Shown here: piece by piece, positions 17,515-29,875 of the stretch
Layout of the letters: the number at the start of each line of letters is the position of its first letter
Numbering within the stretch: the stretch's first letter is position 1
Source: Kumtagia sp963820075
GTDB taxonomy: Bacteria > Pseudomonadota > Alphaproteobacteria > Rhizobiales > Rhizobiaceae
DNA length: 64,000 nt
NCBI GenBank assembly: GCA_963820075.1
Contig: CAWFYS010000001.1
Location: forward strand, 62,001 to 126,000
Direction of reading: 5' to 3'
Made by a program: the position numbers and the translations under genes
The notes under the pieces: generated by a model
Database searches by the model: none
What the model was told of the DNA's origin: nothing
The model's input: the letters and a program-made list of their open reading frames with translations, nothing else

Positions 17515-19247
17515 GTGAACCACCTTTCCCGCCTGTCTCCCGCCGGACACCTTTCCCATGGGAAGGAAGCGCATCAGCCGCGACCGCCGCTTGCGCCGGC
17601 CGCCAGCGCACCGATGTCCGACAAGGCGGAAGGCGGCGGTGCAGGACACGGCGTGGACAAGCTCCTCGCTCTTTCCGGCACTCCGGCCTCGCCCGGCTAC
17701 GCGGAAGGTCCGCTTTTCCGCATCGGACGGTCCGCAGGCCAACTATCGGGCAAAAGCATCGCCGCAGGCGGAGCGGGCCGCGCTGGAACAGGCGATCGAA
17801 GCGTCGACGGGCGCTCTCGCCACCCTTGCCGCCGAGGCCTCCGGCGAGGCGGCCGACATGCTGGAATTCCAGATCGCCATGCTTTCCGACGAGGCGCTGA
17901 CCTCGCCTGCCTTTGACGCGATTGCGCAGGGCCAACCGGCGGACGCGGCCTGGCGGCAGGTGATGGAAGCCGAGATTGCAGGCTATCAGGCGTCGGAGGA
18001 TGATTATTTCCGGGCGCGTTCCGCCGACCTTCGCGATATTCGCGACCGGGTGCTGCGCGAACTCTCCGGCGAAAGCGAAGCGGCGTCTCCTCCAGGCGCC
18101 GTCCTGCTCGGCGAGGACATCACGCCGACGCGCTTCCTCGCAACCGACTGGAGCGCCGGCGGAGGGATCGCCCTGTTCGCCGGAAGCACGGCCAGCCACG
18201 TCGCCATGCTGGCGAGAGGCGCGCGGCGTGCCCATGGTCGTGGGCCTTGGCAATCGCGTCGACACCGGCGCCGGCCTTGCCATGCTCGACGCCGAGCATG
18301 GGCATCTCATCGTCGATGCCGATTCGGCCGCCGCGACCGCCTTTCGCGAGGCATCTGGTGCTTTCCACGAAAGGCGGAAGATCGCGGAAACCTATCTTGC
18401 CCGTCCCGCCGTGACCCGCGACGGCACTCTCATATCCGTCCAGGTCAACATTGCCGACCCCGCCGATACCGACGCCATCGACATCGCCCACTGCGACGGC
18501 GTCGGCCTGATGCGCACCGAATTTCTGTTCGGCAAGGCGTCCGGCCTGCCCGACGAGGAAAGCCAATACGCCGCCTACCGCAAGGTGCTGGAATGGGCCG
18601 GGGCCAAGCCGGTGACGATCCGCACCGTTGATGCCGGCGGCGACAAGCCGGTCGCCGGCTTCACCATCGACGAGACGAATCCCTTCCTCGGCGTGCGCGG
18701 CATTCGCCTTTCGCTGGCGCGCACCGAGATCTTCCGAAAGCAGATCAGGGCGCTGCTCCGCGCCGCCGTGCACGGCAATCTCAAGGTGATGTTTCCGATG
18801 GTGGCAGTGCCGCATGAATATGCGCGCGCCGTCGAGTTGTTTTCCGATGAAGCGGCGAAGCTGGCCGATGCCGGTATCGTCCACGAGATGCCGCCGCTCG
18901 GCATCATGGTGGAAGTGCCGTCCGTGGCGATCGCGCCGGAGCAGTTCGCCGACGCTGCGTTCTTCTCCATCGGCTCCAACGATCTCACGCAATATGTGAT
19001 GGCTGCCGCGCGCGACAATGGACAGGTGGCGCCGCTCAACGTGGTGACAAATCCCGCCGTGCTCAGGCTCATCGGCAATGTGACGGCGTTTGGACGGGAG
19101 CATGCGATCCCGGTCAGCCTGTGCGGCGACGCCGGCGGCGATCCCGCTGCGATTCCTGCGCTTCTCGCGGCCGGGCTGCGCTATCTTTCCGTTGTTCCCG
19201 CCCAGCTTGCCGCCGCCAAGGCGGCGATCGCCAGCGTGGAACTGTAG
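17515..19247 (+). CDS. Enzyme I-type PTS phosphotransferase for the DHA kinase relay, reading frame broken
   Basis: After correcting two shifts the protein is about 575 residues, full enzyme I length. The N-terminal part has LALSGTPASPGYAEGP, and the phospho-His domain shows GSTASHVAMLARARGVPMVVG. The C-terminal PEP-binding barrel contains LMRTEFLF, TIRTVDAGGDKP, NPFLGVRGIRL, FFSIGSNDLTQY and the catalytic Cys in SLCGDAGGDP. Shifts occur near 17737 (GG) and 18220 (GG) and each is restored by deleting one base. The start is GTG 17515, because AGGGAGA precedes it by five bases; ATG 17614 in the same frame is the alternative. It would draw phosphate from phosphoenolpyruvate for HPr. Confidence 0.9.
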
Positions 19248-19256
19248 GTTCCCGAG

Positions 19257-19685
19257 ATGGGCGAAGAGGAAGCAAGCGGCGGCGCGGCGGATGATGCGAT
19301 CCGCGACTACAAGCAGATCCTCGCATCGATCATCGAGCGGCGGCCTTCGGGCACGCGCCAGCGGCTTGCCGACGAACTCGGCAAGAACCGCAGCTTCATC
19401 ACCCAGATCACCAGCCCGGCCTATTCGACGCCCATCCCCGCCAGGCACTTGGCGGCGATCATCGGCGTCTGCCACTTCGGCCCGGCCGAGCGTGACCGGT
19501 TCCTTGACGCCTATGAGCGTGCCCATCCTGGCAAGGCGCCGCTGCCGGCCGGTTTTCGCCGCACGCGGCATTTGTCGATCAGTGTTCCGGACCTCGGTGA
19601 TGAACAGCGGAACGACGCGCTGGACCTCGCCGTCGCCGATTTCGTGCAGAGGATCGCGGGCCTGTTCGGCAAGGATGGCGGCTGA
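19257..19685 (+). CDS. Small helix-turn-helix protein of the dha operon
   Basis: This 142-residue protein has an apparent DNA-binding helix-turn-helix at about residues 15-70 (YKQILASIIERR, RQRLADELGKNRSFITQITS, ARHLAAIIGVCHF). The second half contains a segment that begins RHLSISVPDLGDEQRNDALD. No ligand or receiver domain is recognised. It lies 10 bases after the enzyme I stop and 35 before dhaK, so it is probably a pathway-specific regulator or structural accessory, but I cannot name the family with confidence. Confidence 0.65.
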   Translation: MGEEEASGGAADDAIRDYKQILASIIERRPSGTRQRLADELGKNRSFITQITSPAYSTPIPARHLAAIIGVCHFGPAERDRFLDAYERAHPGKAPLPAGFRRTRHLSISVPDLGDEQRNDALDLAVADFVQRIAGLFGKDGG

Positions 19686-19720
19686 CCGGGACGGCAGGAT
19701 CGAACTTTCGGGAGGAGACC

Positions 19721-20707
19721 ATGAAGAAGCTGATAAATTCCGTCGAGACGGTGCTGACCGAAAGCCTGGACGGCTTCGTTGCCGCGCATTCCGACATACT
19801 GGCGCTCGGAGGCGGCCATAAATTCATTCGCCGCAAGGCTCTGAAGCCCGGCAAGGTGGCGCTTGTCTCCGGCGGCGGTTCCGGCCACGAGCCGCTGCAT
19901 GGCGGCCTCGTCGGCCACGGAATGCTGGACGCCGCATGTCCCGGCCAGGTTTTCACCTCACCGACGCCCGACCAGATGATCGAGGCCGCCGCCGAGGTGG
20001 ACACCGGCGCCGGAGTTCTCTTCATCGTCAAGAACTACGAGGGCGACGTGATGAACTTCGACATGGCGGCCGAAATGCTGGACGGCGCCATGCAGGTCGT
20101 CACCAATGACGACGTCGCGGTGGAGAACTCCCTCTTTACGACCGGACGGCGCGGCGTGGCCGGCACGCTGGTCGTGGAAAAGATCGTCGGCGCCGCTGCG
20201 GAGGAGGGCAGGGGCCTTGTCGACCTCAAGTCGCTCGGCGAACGCGTCAATGCGGCAACCCGTTCGATGGGCGTGGCGCTCACCTCCTGCACCGTGCCCG
20301 CCGCCGGCAGGCCGACCTTCGAAATCGGCGAGGGAGAGATGGAGTTCGGCGTCGGCATTCACGGCGAGCCGGGGCGGCGGCGCGACAGTCTCAAAAGCGC
20401 CGACGCAATAGCCGAAGAGTTGTGCTCGGCCATCGTCGGCGACCTTGGCACGGCGGCGAAGGGAAACGCGCTGCTGTTCGTCAACGGCTTCGGCGGCACG
20501 CCGTCGATGGAGCTTTACCTGATGTACAACAGCGCGCGAAAACTCCTGGGAGCACACGGCGTCACCGTGCGCCGCTCGCTCGTCGGCTCCTACGTCACCT
20601 CGCTCGACATGGCCGGCTGCTCGATCACGCTTTCCATGCTGGATGACGAGACGGCGCGGCTATGGGACGCGCCGGTGCATACCGCCGGGCTGCGCTGGGG
20701 GATGTGA
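19721..20707 (+). CDS. dhaK: DhaK, substrate-binding subunit of dihydroxyacetone kinase
   Basis: This 328-residue protein has the DhaK active-site His that forms a covalent hemiaminal with dihydroxyacetone, in GIHGEPG (His214). The substrate-contacting GGGSGHEPLHGG (His56) and NYEGDVMNFDMAAE are also present. It lacks the fused ADP-binding domain of ATP-dependent kinases, so it must work with the DhaL and DhaM of this operon. The ATG is preceded by GGGAGGAGACC. It is the last gene of the rightward operon that starts at 9916. Confidence 0.96.
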   Translation: MKKLINSVETVLTESLDGFVAAHSDILALGGGHKFIRRKALKPGKVALVSGGGSGHEPLHGGLVGHGMLDAACPGQVFTSPTPDQMIEAAAEVDTGAGVLFIVKNYEGDVMNFDMAAEMLDGAMQVVTNDDVAVENSLFTTGRRGVAGTLVVEKIVGAAAEEGRGLVDLKSLGERVNAATRSMGVALTSCTVPAAGRPTFEIGEGEMEFGVGIHGEPGRRRDSLKSADAIAEELCSAIVGDLGTAAKGNALLFVNGFGGTPSMELYLMYNSARKLLGAHGVTVRRSLVGSYVTSLDMAGCSITLSMLDDETARLWDAPVHTAGLRWGM

Positions 20708-21058
20708 GCGCCAGTCGGATCGGAGCACGGTTCCGAACGGTTGCTTCCTTGGGTTATATAAGGGCTATGAGGGTTGACCGTCTGGTGCGACGGAGCATGA
20801 ATTTGCAAGAGGTGGCGCCCCTCATCGCCCTGCCGCAACGAAGGGACTCCTTTCTGCGACGTTGGCGATTGGTTTCTACAACGTTGGCGATTGGCGAAAT
20901 CCTTGAAGAGAGCGTCCCTTCGCCCCGTTTACGGGAAGAAGGTGGCCCGAAGGGCCGGATGAGGGGCGGCGCAGCGGTCAAAGTCTTGAGATGCGGGTTG
21001 AAAGAGTGCATCGAAACAAGGCTTTGACAGGCCTGCTTCGCAGGCCGCCCTCCCTCAT
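20708..21058. other. Intergenic region between convergent dhaK and peptide-permease genes, with repeat copy
   Basis: No gene is seen. A half copy of the CCCCTCATCCG-type element lies at about 20919-20970 (CGCCCCGTTTACGGG to GGATGAGGGGCG). A short direct duplication of ACGTTGGCGATTGG occurs at about 20862-20897. The two flanking operons converge here, but no clear intrinsic terminator was found. Confidence 0.5.
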
Positions 21059-22269
21059 CTACCGATACGGATCGGCTGCGTCCCTAAGCCCGTCGCCCAT
21101 GAAGTTGAAGGCGAGGATGACGAGGATCACCGGGATCATCGGATACAGCAGCCACGGGTAGAAGGCGATCACGCTGACGCTGCGCGCCTCGGTAAGCAGG
21201 ATGCCCCAGCTCGTGATCGGCGGCCGCAGGCCGAGGCCGAGAAAACTCAACGCGGTTTCGCCGAGGATCATGCCGGGGATGGCGATCGTCGCGGAGGCGA
21301 TGAGGTGTGACATGAAGCCGGGAATGAGATGCCGCCCGATGATGCGGCTCGACCTTGCGCCCATGAGCTGCGCGGCCAGAACATAGTCCTCCTCGCGCAG
21401 CGACAGCAGCTTCGAGCGCACGGCACGCGCCAGGCCCGTCCAGTCGAACAGGCCGAGAATGAGCGTGATGCCGAAATAGATGAAGATCGGGCTCCACGTC
21501 ACCGGCATGATCGCCGCCAGCGCCATCCAAAGCGGGATGCTCGGCAGCGATTGCAGCACCTCGATCACGCGCTGGACGATGAGGTCGAAAACGCCGCCAT
21601 GATAGCCGGCAAGTCCGCCGATGATGATGCCAAGAATGAAGGAAAAAGTGACGCCGATGCAGGCCGATGGTAAGCGAGATGCGGGCGCCGTAGATGATGC
21701 GCGAAAGCACGTCCCGGCCAAGCCTGTCGGTTCCCAGCAGGAAGAACTGTCCGCCCTTCGGCCGGGCAGACGAAACGGAAGGTGCCCGGTATGACACCCC
21801 AGAATTTGTAGCTGTCGCCGGAACAGAAGAAACGCAGCTTCTGCACGTCCGTCCTGTCGTCCTCGTAGACCCGCCTCAGCGTGTCCATGTCGAGCGTCAT
21901 CGTGCGCCCGTAGACGAAGGGTCCGACCAAGCTGCCCTCGTGGAACAGGCGCACACGCTGCGGCGGCGCATGGATGAAATCGACATTGCGCGTATGCAGA
22001 TTGTAGGGCGCGATGAACTCGCAGATCAGGATCGAAGAGTAGAGCACGGCCAGGAAGACCGCCGACCAGAGGGCCACGCGGTGGCGCTTGAACTTCCACC
22101 ACATCAGCCTGAGCTGCGAAGCCTGGTAGACCTTGGATTGCTCCGCGGTCATCGCCTCGACCGACAGCGGATCGAAAGGCGCGGCCGAGACGAAATGTTC
22201 AAGCGGGGCGCCGGGCGCCGGCAGCGATGATGTCGGGGCGCCGGGCGCCGGCAGCGATGATGTCGTCAT
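21059..22269 (-). CDS. Oligopeptide-type ABC transporter permease (OppC-type), reading frame broken
   Basis: The product begins MTTSSLPAPGAPTSSLPAPG and has a first membrane helix in LWSAVFLAVLYSSILICEFI. A periplasmic region follows, then the OppC landmark LLGTDRLGRDVLSRIIYGARISLTIG. The coupling loop YVLAAQLMGARSSRIIGRHLIP precedes a terminus of FNFMGDGLRDAADPYR. Shifts near 21752 (GGG) and 21665 (CC) are each repaired by removing one base, giving about 402 residues. It overlaps the upstream permease by ATGA. The N-terminus carries a tandem 10-residue duplication. Confidence 0.88.
22204..22263. repeat. Perfect 30-bp tandem duplication inside the OppC-type gene
   Basis: Bases 22204-22233 and 22234-22263 are identical. 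Each copy encodes ten residues in frame, so residues 3-22 of the permease read as two copies of SSLPAPGAPT. The unit is GC-rich and contains GGGCGCC, which favours slippage. The effect on function is probably small because it lies before the first membrane helix. Confidence 0.85.
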
Positions 22270-23265
22270 TTGGTGCTCCCGCCCTGCAACCGGATGCGCG
22301 GGTCGAGCAGCGCGAGCGCCAGATCGGAAATGAGCACGCCGATGACCGTGAGGAAGGCGAGGAACATCAGGAAGGATCCCGCCAGATACATGTCCTGGCT
22401 TTGCAGGGCCTTGATCAGCATCGGCCCGGTCGTTTCGAGCGACAGCACGATCGCGGTGATCTCGGCGCCGGAGATGATCGCCGGCAGGATCGAGCCGATG
22501 TCGGAGATGAAGAAGTTGAGCGACATCCGCAGCGGATATTTGACCAGTGTCTTGAACGGATGCAGGCCCTTCGCCCGCGCCGTCATGACATACTGCTTCT
22601 GCAATTCGTCGAGCAGGTTGGCGCGCAGGCGCCGGATCATGCCCGCCGTGCCGGCCGTGCCGATGATGATCACCGGGTATCCACAGGTGCGACATGATGG
22701 ACTTCGCCTTGGCCCAGCTCATCGGCTCGCCGAGATATTGCTGGTCCATCAGGTGGCCGATGGACGTGCCGAACCAGATGTTGGCGAAATACATGAGGAT
22801 CAGCGCCAGCATGAAGTTCGGGATCGCGATGCCGAGGAGGCCGAGGAAAGTCAGCCCGTAGTCGCCCCAGCTATACTGATGCGTGGCGGAATACATGCCG
22901 ATCGGGAAGGCGATCAGCCAGGTGAAAACGATGGTGCAGAAAGAAACCAGCACCGTCAGCCAGAGCCGGTCGCCGATAACGTCGGAGACCGGCAGCTCAT
23001 ATTCGAACGAATAGCCGAAATCGCCCCGCAGCATCCCGCTCACCCAGTAGAAGTAGCGCACAAGCGGGGGCTTGTCGAAATCATACTCGGCGCGCAGCGC
23101 GTTGAGCTTGTCCATGTCGACGCCTTCGCCCTGCGCGCGCAGTTCGGCGGCATAGCTCTCGAAATAGTCGCCCGGCGGCAGTTCGATAATGACGAAGACC
23201 AACGCCGAGATGATCAGCAGCGTCGGCACCATTACGGCGATGCGCCAGAGAATATAGCGAACCAC
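22266..23265 (-). CDS. Oligopeptide-type ABC transporter permease (OppB-type), reading frame broken
   Basis: The product starts MVRYILWRIAVMVPTLLIIS, a first membrane helix typical of OppB. Later it shows PVSDVIGDRLWLTVLVSFC and the coupling loop YVMTARAKGLHPFKTLVKYPL, and ends DLALALLDPRIRLQGGSTK. The frame shifts near 22677, where CCC stands for CC; removing one C joins SHLWIPV to IIIGTAGTAG. The corrected length is about 333 residues. The start is 3 bases from the binding-protein stop, and its stop overlaps the OppC-type start. Confidence 0.9.
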
Positions 23266-23267
23266 GT

Positions 23268-25165
23268 TCAGGCGTCCCCGAGCCAGAAGGTGTCAGGCTT
23301 GTAGACGCCGAGATACGATGTCGGGTCGAAACCGTACAAGGCGCTCTCTGGCAGGTTGCGAAGCCGCGCCGAGCTCAGAATCGGTTGCAGCGTCTGGTTG
23401 ACGATGCCGATCGAAAAAACCTGCTCCGTGTAGATCGACAGCATCTGCTCCCACGCGCGCGTCCGCTCCTCCGTCGTTTCGGAGCCCTTCCATTCGCCGA
23501 GAAGCCGCATCAGTTCGACAACCTCCGGCAGGTCCGGCGCCGTGCCCTGGGCGCCACCCGTGGCATAGTGGACGCCCCACAGCGGCCATTGCAACTCGTC
23601 CTCGGCGGTTGGAGCGAGCTGGTCGGGACTCATGTCGGCGGTGGGCAAACCATTGTCGATGCCGGACCAGAGCGACAGCATGATCTGGCCGGCAAGCGCG
23701 CGGCTCCTGAAAATGTCGCGCTGCGACGTGCGGATGAAGAGGGCCAGTCCGACCTTGAGCCAATGATCGGTGACCAGTTCGAGCACGTCGGTCTCCAGCG
23801 TGCTTTCGCCGGCCGTCTCGACGATGAGCTGGGCCGAGCGGCCGTCCGGCAGCAGGCGGATGCCGTCGTCGTCGCGCTTGTCGAGCCCCATCTCGTCAAG
23901 CAGCGCGTTGGCCAAATCCGGATCGAACTGGATCCATGCCTTGGCGAATTCGGGCCGGTAGAGCGGACTTTCCGGCAGCACGGTGTCGGCGCTTACCTTG
24001 GCCAGTCCGAAGAAGGATGCCATGTTGATCTCGTTCCGGTCGATCGCGACCGACAGCGCGCGGCGAAAGCGCACGTCTCGCAGAACGGCGCGCCAGCCGT
24101 CGTCGCCGTAGTTGAGGTTGGGCAGGATCGCGAAGCGCGACCCCTGCGTCTTCTTCCAGAGGGTGACCTTGACCGGGTAGCGCTTCTCCGAGTCCTTGAG
24201 GAAGGTGTAGTCGGTGAAATCGATGCCGGTTGCCTGCAGGTCGCTTTCGCCCGCGCCTGTCTTGGCGGGAATGATCGCCGAGGAACTGACGCTCAGCACC
24301 ACCTTGTCGATGTAGGGAAGCTGCAGCCCGTTCTCGTCGACGCGGTGGAAGAAAGGATTGCGCTCGAACACGAACTGTTCGGCCGGCGGCGCCGTGCGGT
24401 TGCGCCAGGGATCGAGCGTCGGCAGGTCCGGATTTTCCGGCCGGTACTGGCGCGACATCTTGATGTGCAGCCCGGTCCACTTCTTGGTTTTGTTCTTCTT
24501 CATCAACTCGGCGAGTTTTTCCTCGCTCTGGTGCTTCTTGTGGAACTGCTTCAGGTAATGGGCCGGCAGCGCCAGTCCAAGCGGCTGCGGCGACGCCAGG
24601 CTGGGCAGGAAGTCCGGGTTGGGTTTCGTCCAGGTGTAGCGGATGGTGAGCGGATCGACGATCTCGAACAGCGGGCCTTCGCCGTCGACAAGCAGGTTCA
24701 TTGGCAGACCGCCCGAGCTGAGGTCCTCATTGTTGAGCACGTCCTCCCAGCAATAGCGGAAGTCCTCGGTCGAAAGCGGGACCCCGTCGGACCATCTGTG
24801 CCCTTCGCGCAGCCTGAAGGTGAAGATGCGCTCCTCGGCGATCTCGAAGCTCTCCAGAATATCGGGCTCGAATTGGAGTTCGCGGCTGTAGCCGACCAGA
24901 CGGGCGTAGCCGTAGATCGTCATCAGCCTGATGTCCTTCTGGCTGCCGATGATCATGCGGATCGTGCCGCCGTGTCGTCCCGGAACCCCGCCGAGTTCAG
25001 TGATATTGATGACCCGCGGAACACGCGGCAGCCGCTCGGCGACCGGCGGCAGTTCACCCGCCTTGACCAGATCGCGAAGAAAGGCGGGTTCGCGGTCGTC
25101 CGCCCGTAGCCTTACCGGCAGGAGGGTTGAGGCGAAAAGCCCCAGTGCAGTGCGGCGCGTCAGCA

Positions 25166-25166
<1 letters not shown>
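23268..25166 (-). CDS. Oligopeptide-type ABC transporter substrate-binding protein
   Basis: This 632-residue protein begins MLTRRTALGLFASTLLPVRLRA, a signal sequence with twin arginines that may use the Tat route. The mature protein has family 5 binding-protein features: YTFRLREGHRWSDGVPLSTEDF-like motif (about 108-130), VRFRRALSVAIDRNEI and the C-terminal NLPESALYGFDPTSY. The length of over 600 residues and lack of a lipobox match the large rhizobial subgroup. It is translated with the ATPase (ATGA overlap) and the permeases. The ligand is unknown. Confidence 0.92.
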
Positions 25167-27073
<1,907 letters not shown>

Positions 27074-27372
27074 TCGAGTCGCGGTCGCTCCAACGATGCC
27101 ACATGGTCCGTGCCGGAGACAGTAGCCGACAGTAGAACCCCTGCATAGGGCTGCGGATCGATTGGATCAAGGCCAGCGGCCGCTGCCGCAAACGCGACGT
27201 TGGCGGCGCCGTTGCTCGGCTTGCCGGACGGTTGTGGGCGCGTCGCGCCGCCACCCAAGATGGCAGCCATCCCGGGCGATGCGTTGGAAACTAGGCGCTC
27301 TTCACGCTGCCGCGCGGCAACTCATGCAAGAGGTCGGCGGCGCCTATGAAAAATCGATGCCGCGGCGCCGGG
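27074..27372. other. Gene-free region upstream of the peptide transporter operon
   Basis: Nearly 300 bases lie between the start of the leftward transporter operon and the end of the lyase-like gene. I see no supported coding frame, repeat or strong terminator. It must contain the operon's promoter, but no convincing -35/-10 pair was identified. Confidence 0.4.
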
Positions 27373-28341
27373 TCAGGGCGCCAGGCATGAGACGTCGCCA
27401 AGCACGTCGCTGCAATTGGGCGAGCGGCGGAAGTCGTCGTAGTAAAGCGTCCACTCGTTCGCATGGGCGGCGCGGTAAGGACCGAACTTGAAGTACTGGT
27501 TCTTGCCGAGACCCTTGTCGGCATGGCCGATCTGCCCCTTTACCGTAACGATCGGCTTACCGTTGGCGACGATTTCGATGTGACCGGAACCGTCCGGGCC
27601 CGGCTTGGTAAAAATCGCGAAATCGATCCAGCCGGAATTGGGCGAGGGAAGCTTGTTGCCGTGGTCGATCACTTTTATAGCTTGCGTGCAGTCGCGTAAA
27701 TTGCGCGCCGTCCTCGGGCCGTCCACGATCCGTCGGTCGCCACCAGCGCGCGCATCTGGTTGGTTCGCGGCCTGAACCAGACCGGAACGGGTCCCGAGCC
27801 GCAATGGTGCGGGAAGCCGTTTGTTCCGCCGTGCTCGGGCGCCACATAGTTGGTCTCGACGGTAGCGAACAGCTTGCCATTGCGCAGGCGCAACGCCAGG
27901 AACGGGCTGAAGTCGCCCTTCCGCGCCGGGATCGATCTCGCGCTTCCATTGGGCGATCAGGTAGCGGTGGTCGTCCGCGGGGATCGGATCGCCGAACTTG
28001 ACGGCGAAGCCATACCATACCCCACGATCGTAGGGCACGCGCAACTCGGTCCTTTCCCATATCTCCGCGCGCTCGCTGTAGCCGTCTTCTGGCGTCCCCG
28101 CAGAGCGGTTGATGCTGAGTTTGAGCGCGCCGTGCCCGGTCCGTTTGACATCGCTCTGAAACTCGACCCTGCCGGCGGTCTGCTCGTAGTTCTCGCGATA
28201 GTAGAGGCCGCCGCTTTCGGCAAAGTCGGGGCCGTCGAGGCCGTCCCTCAGAACGATAGAGGCGGGGTCCGTCGCCGCGTTAGCCGTGGTGCCGTTCAAC
28301 GTGGCCGCGACAAATGCCATTCGGATCATCCCTGCCTTCAC
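27373..28341 (-). CDS. Secreted polysaccharide-lyase-like protein (heparin lyase I fold), reading frame broken
   Basis: The product has a short signal peptide (MIRMAFVAATLNGTTANA). The body, IVLRDGLDGPDF...YSERAEIWERTELRVPYDRGVWYGFAVKFG, the middle-frame segment NYVAPEHGGTNGFPHHCGSG and the terminal WIDFAIFTKPGPDGSGHIEIVANGKPIVTVKGQIGH, resemble the jelly-roll polysaccharide lyase family of heparin lyase I. The frame shifts near 27910 and 27700. The GTG start at 28341 overlaps the cyclase stop (GTGA), suggesting co-expression with the cyclic nucleotide genes. The substrate is not predictable. A start at ATG 28329 is also possible. Confidence 0.65.
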   Translation of the reverse strand: MKAGMIRMAFVAATLNGTTANAATDPASIVLRDGLDGPDFAESGGLYYRENYEQTAGRVEFQSDVKRTGHGALKLSINRSAGTPEDGYSERAEIWERTELRVPYDRGVWYGFAVKFGDPIPADDHRYLIAQWKREIDPGAEGRLQPVPGVAPAQWQAVRYRRDQLCGARARRNKRLPAPLRLGTRSGLVQAANQPDARAGGDRRIVDGPRTARNLRDCTQAIKVIDHGNKLPSPNSGWIDFAIFTKPGPDGSGHIEIVANGKPIVTVKGQIGHADKGLGKNQYFKFGPYRAAHANEWTLYYDDFRRSPNCSDVLGDVSCLAP

Positions 28342-29684
28342 GAAGCGGCATTCCCATTGCCGGTGGCGGGGCTGCCAGCGCTGTCGCGATAGAGCAGCAT
28401 CAACTGCTCCGCATCCGACACGCCGTCATAGCTGATCTCGAAAGCGCCGTCGTCATCGGAAGCAACGATATCGGTCATGTCGGGATGAAGAACAGTCAGC
28501 TTTTCCTTGACGCCGCGCAGCTTCTCCTTGCCGAGCGTGATCCAGCCGCCGCCGCAATAGGTCGCGAACTCCTCGCTGGCGATCAGGTTTTGAGGATATT
28601 TCTTCGTGAGCGTCTGCAGGCGCTGGACCTCGTTGACGGCCGAGCCGAATGCCGAGAAGGTCAGGCGGTCATTCAGTCCGACATTGCCGAACATGACGTT
28701 GCCGACGTGCAGCCCGATCCCGTAGCCGATTTCGGAAACGGCCTCTGCGCCTCCTGTTCTCGTTGAGAGCGCTCATCCTGGCCGTACCCTTGAGCGCCGC
28801 GGCGAGCGCCGCCCTGCAGGCGATCTCCGAGGGCTCGCGGTGCCGGTCGCAAGGATAGACGGCGATGAAGCCGTCGCCCGAGGAAACTCAGGATCTGGCC
28901 GCCCTGCCGGTTGAAAGGAGCGGCGATGGCGTCGAAGAACTGGTTCAGCGTCTCGATATAGGCTTCGCGCCCTTCCTGCTCGGCAAGCATGGTCGAGCCG
29001 CGCATGTCCGCCATGACCAGCGCGGCGCGGATCGTGTCGCCCTGGCCGCGCCGGATGTTGCCGTTCAGAACGCGCTTGCCGGCGTCATTGCCGAGATAGG
29101 TGGTGAGCATATTGTCGGCAAGGCGGTTGAGCACCGCCATCTTCGCGGCAACGGCGAGATGGTTCTGGATGCGCAGAAGCGCCGCGATCATGCTTTCGCT
29201 GAAGCCGGAGGGGCTGTCGGTCGACCAGGAGCCCATCATGCCCTGTTCCTTGCCGGCCGAGAACATATGGCGGAACGCCATGTAGTCCGTAACGCCGAGC
29301 GCCTTGAGATCCTCGAATACCGGAAACTCCGAGGGTCCCGAATAGTCGATGCGCCGGCGCAGATGATCGAGCTTGTTGTTGAGGAGATGATAGTAGGGGC
29401 TGCGCAGAAACCGGTCCGACGCCTCCGCCCGGCTTTTGGCGAAAACCCTCGATACGCATGCCCAGGCCGCGCTCCCAGGTGAATCCGAGCGCGTCATAGA
29501 GCGGGTGCAGCATGGAGAAAGACAGATGGACGCGCGCAATCGGCATTCCCGCCGCCGCCAGGCGCTCGCAGAAGCCGCGCACCATTGTCTCGAGGTCGTC
29601 TCCGGCAAGCGACGAACCGGTCAGCCAGTCGGCGACCTTGTCCATCAGGATCGTGGAAACCTCGCCATACGCGCCATTGGTCAT
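28338..29684 (-). CDS. Class III adenylate/guanylate cyclase, reading frame broken
   Basis: The product starts MTNGAYGEVSTILMDKVADW. An N-terminal half (to about residue 230) contains FSMLHPLYDALGFTWERG and RIDYSGPSEFPVFEDLKALG. The catalytic domain follows, with VMADMRGSTMLAEQEGREAY, where the first metal Asp lies in ADMRGST. The Gly-Asp-Gly region GGQILSFLG...R lies at a shift, and GIGLHVGNVMFGNVGLNDRLTFSAFG follows. This is the layout of soluble rhizobial class III cyclases, which make cAMP or cGMP. Shifts are near 29440, 28885 and 28745. After correction the length is about 445 residues. Confidence 0.85.
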
Positions 29685-29875
29685 CGGGCTCTCCGGTATT
29701 CGCAAGTCATTGTTCGAAAAGGAAATCCGTACCCCGGCGTGGCGCGGAAGCAATTCCGAAAGGCATATATAGGTGGCGCGCCGGCTCTATTTAACAGGCC
29801 GGAACCGGAAAGCGGCGGCTGAACGGGCGGCCTCGGGCAACCGTGCAGACCGGAAGATAGCGCATCGGCCAGGCG

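Noticed and set aside
15755..18310. 851-codon minus-strand open frame
   Set aside because: It spans several plus-strand genes (ATPase 2 end, dhaL, dhaM, HPr, enzyme I) and repeats. Its composition is that of an antisense frame.
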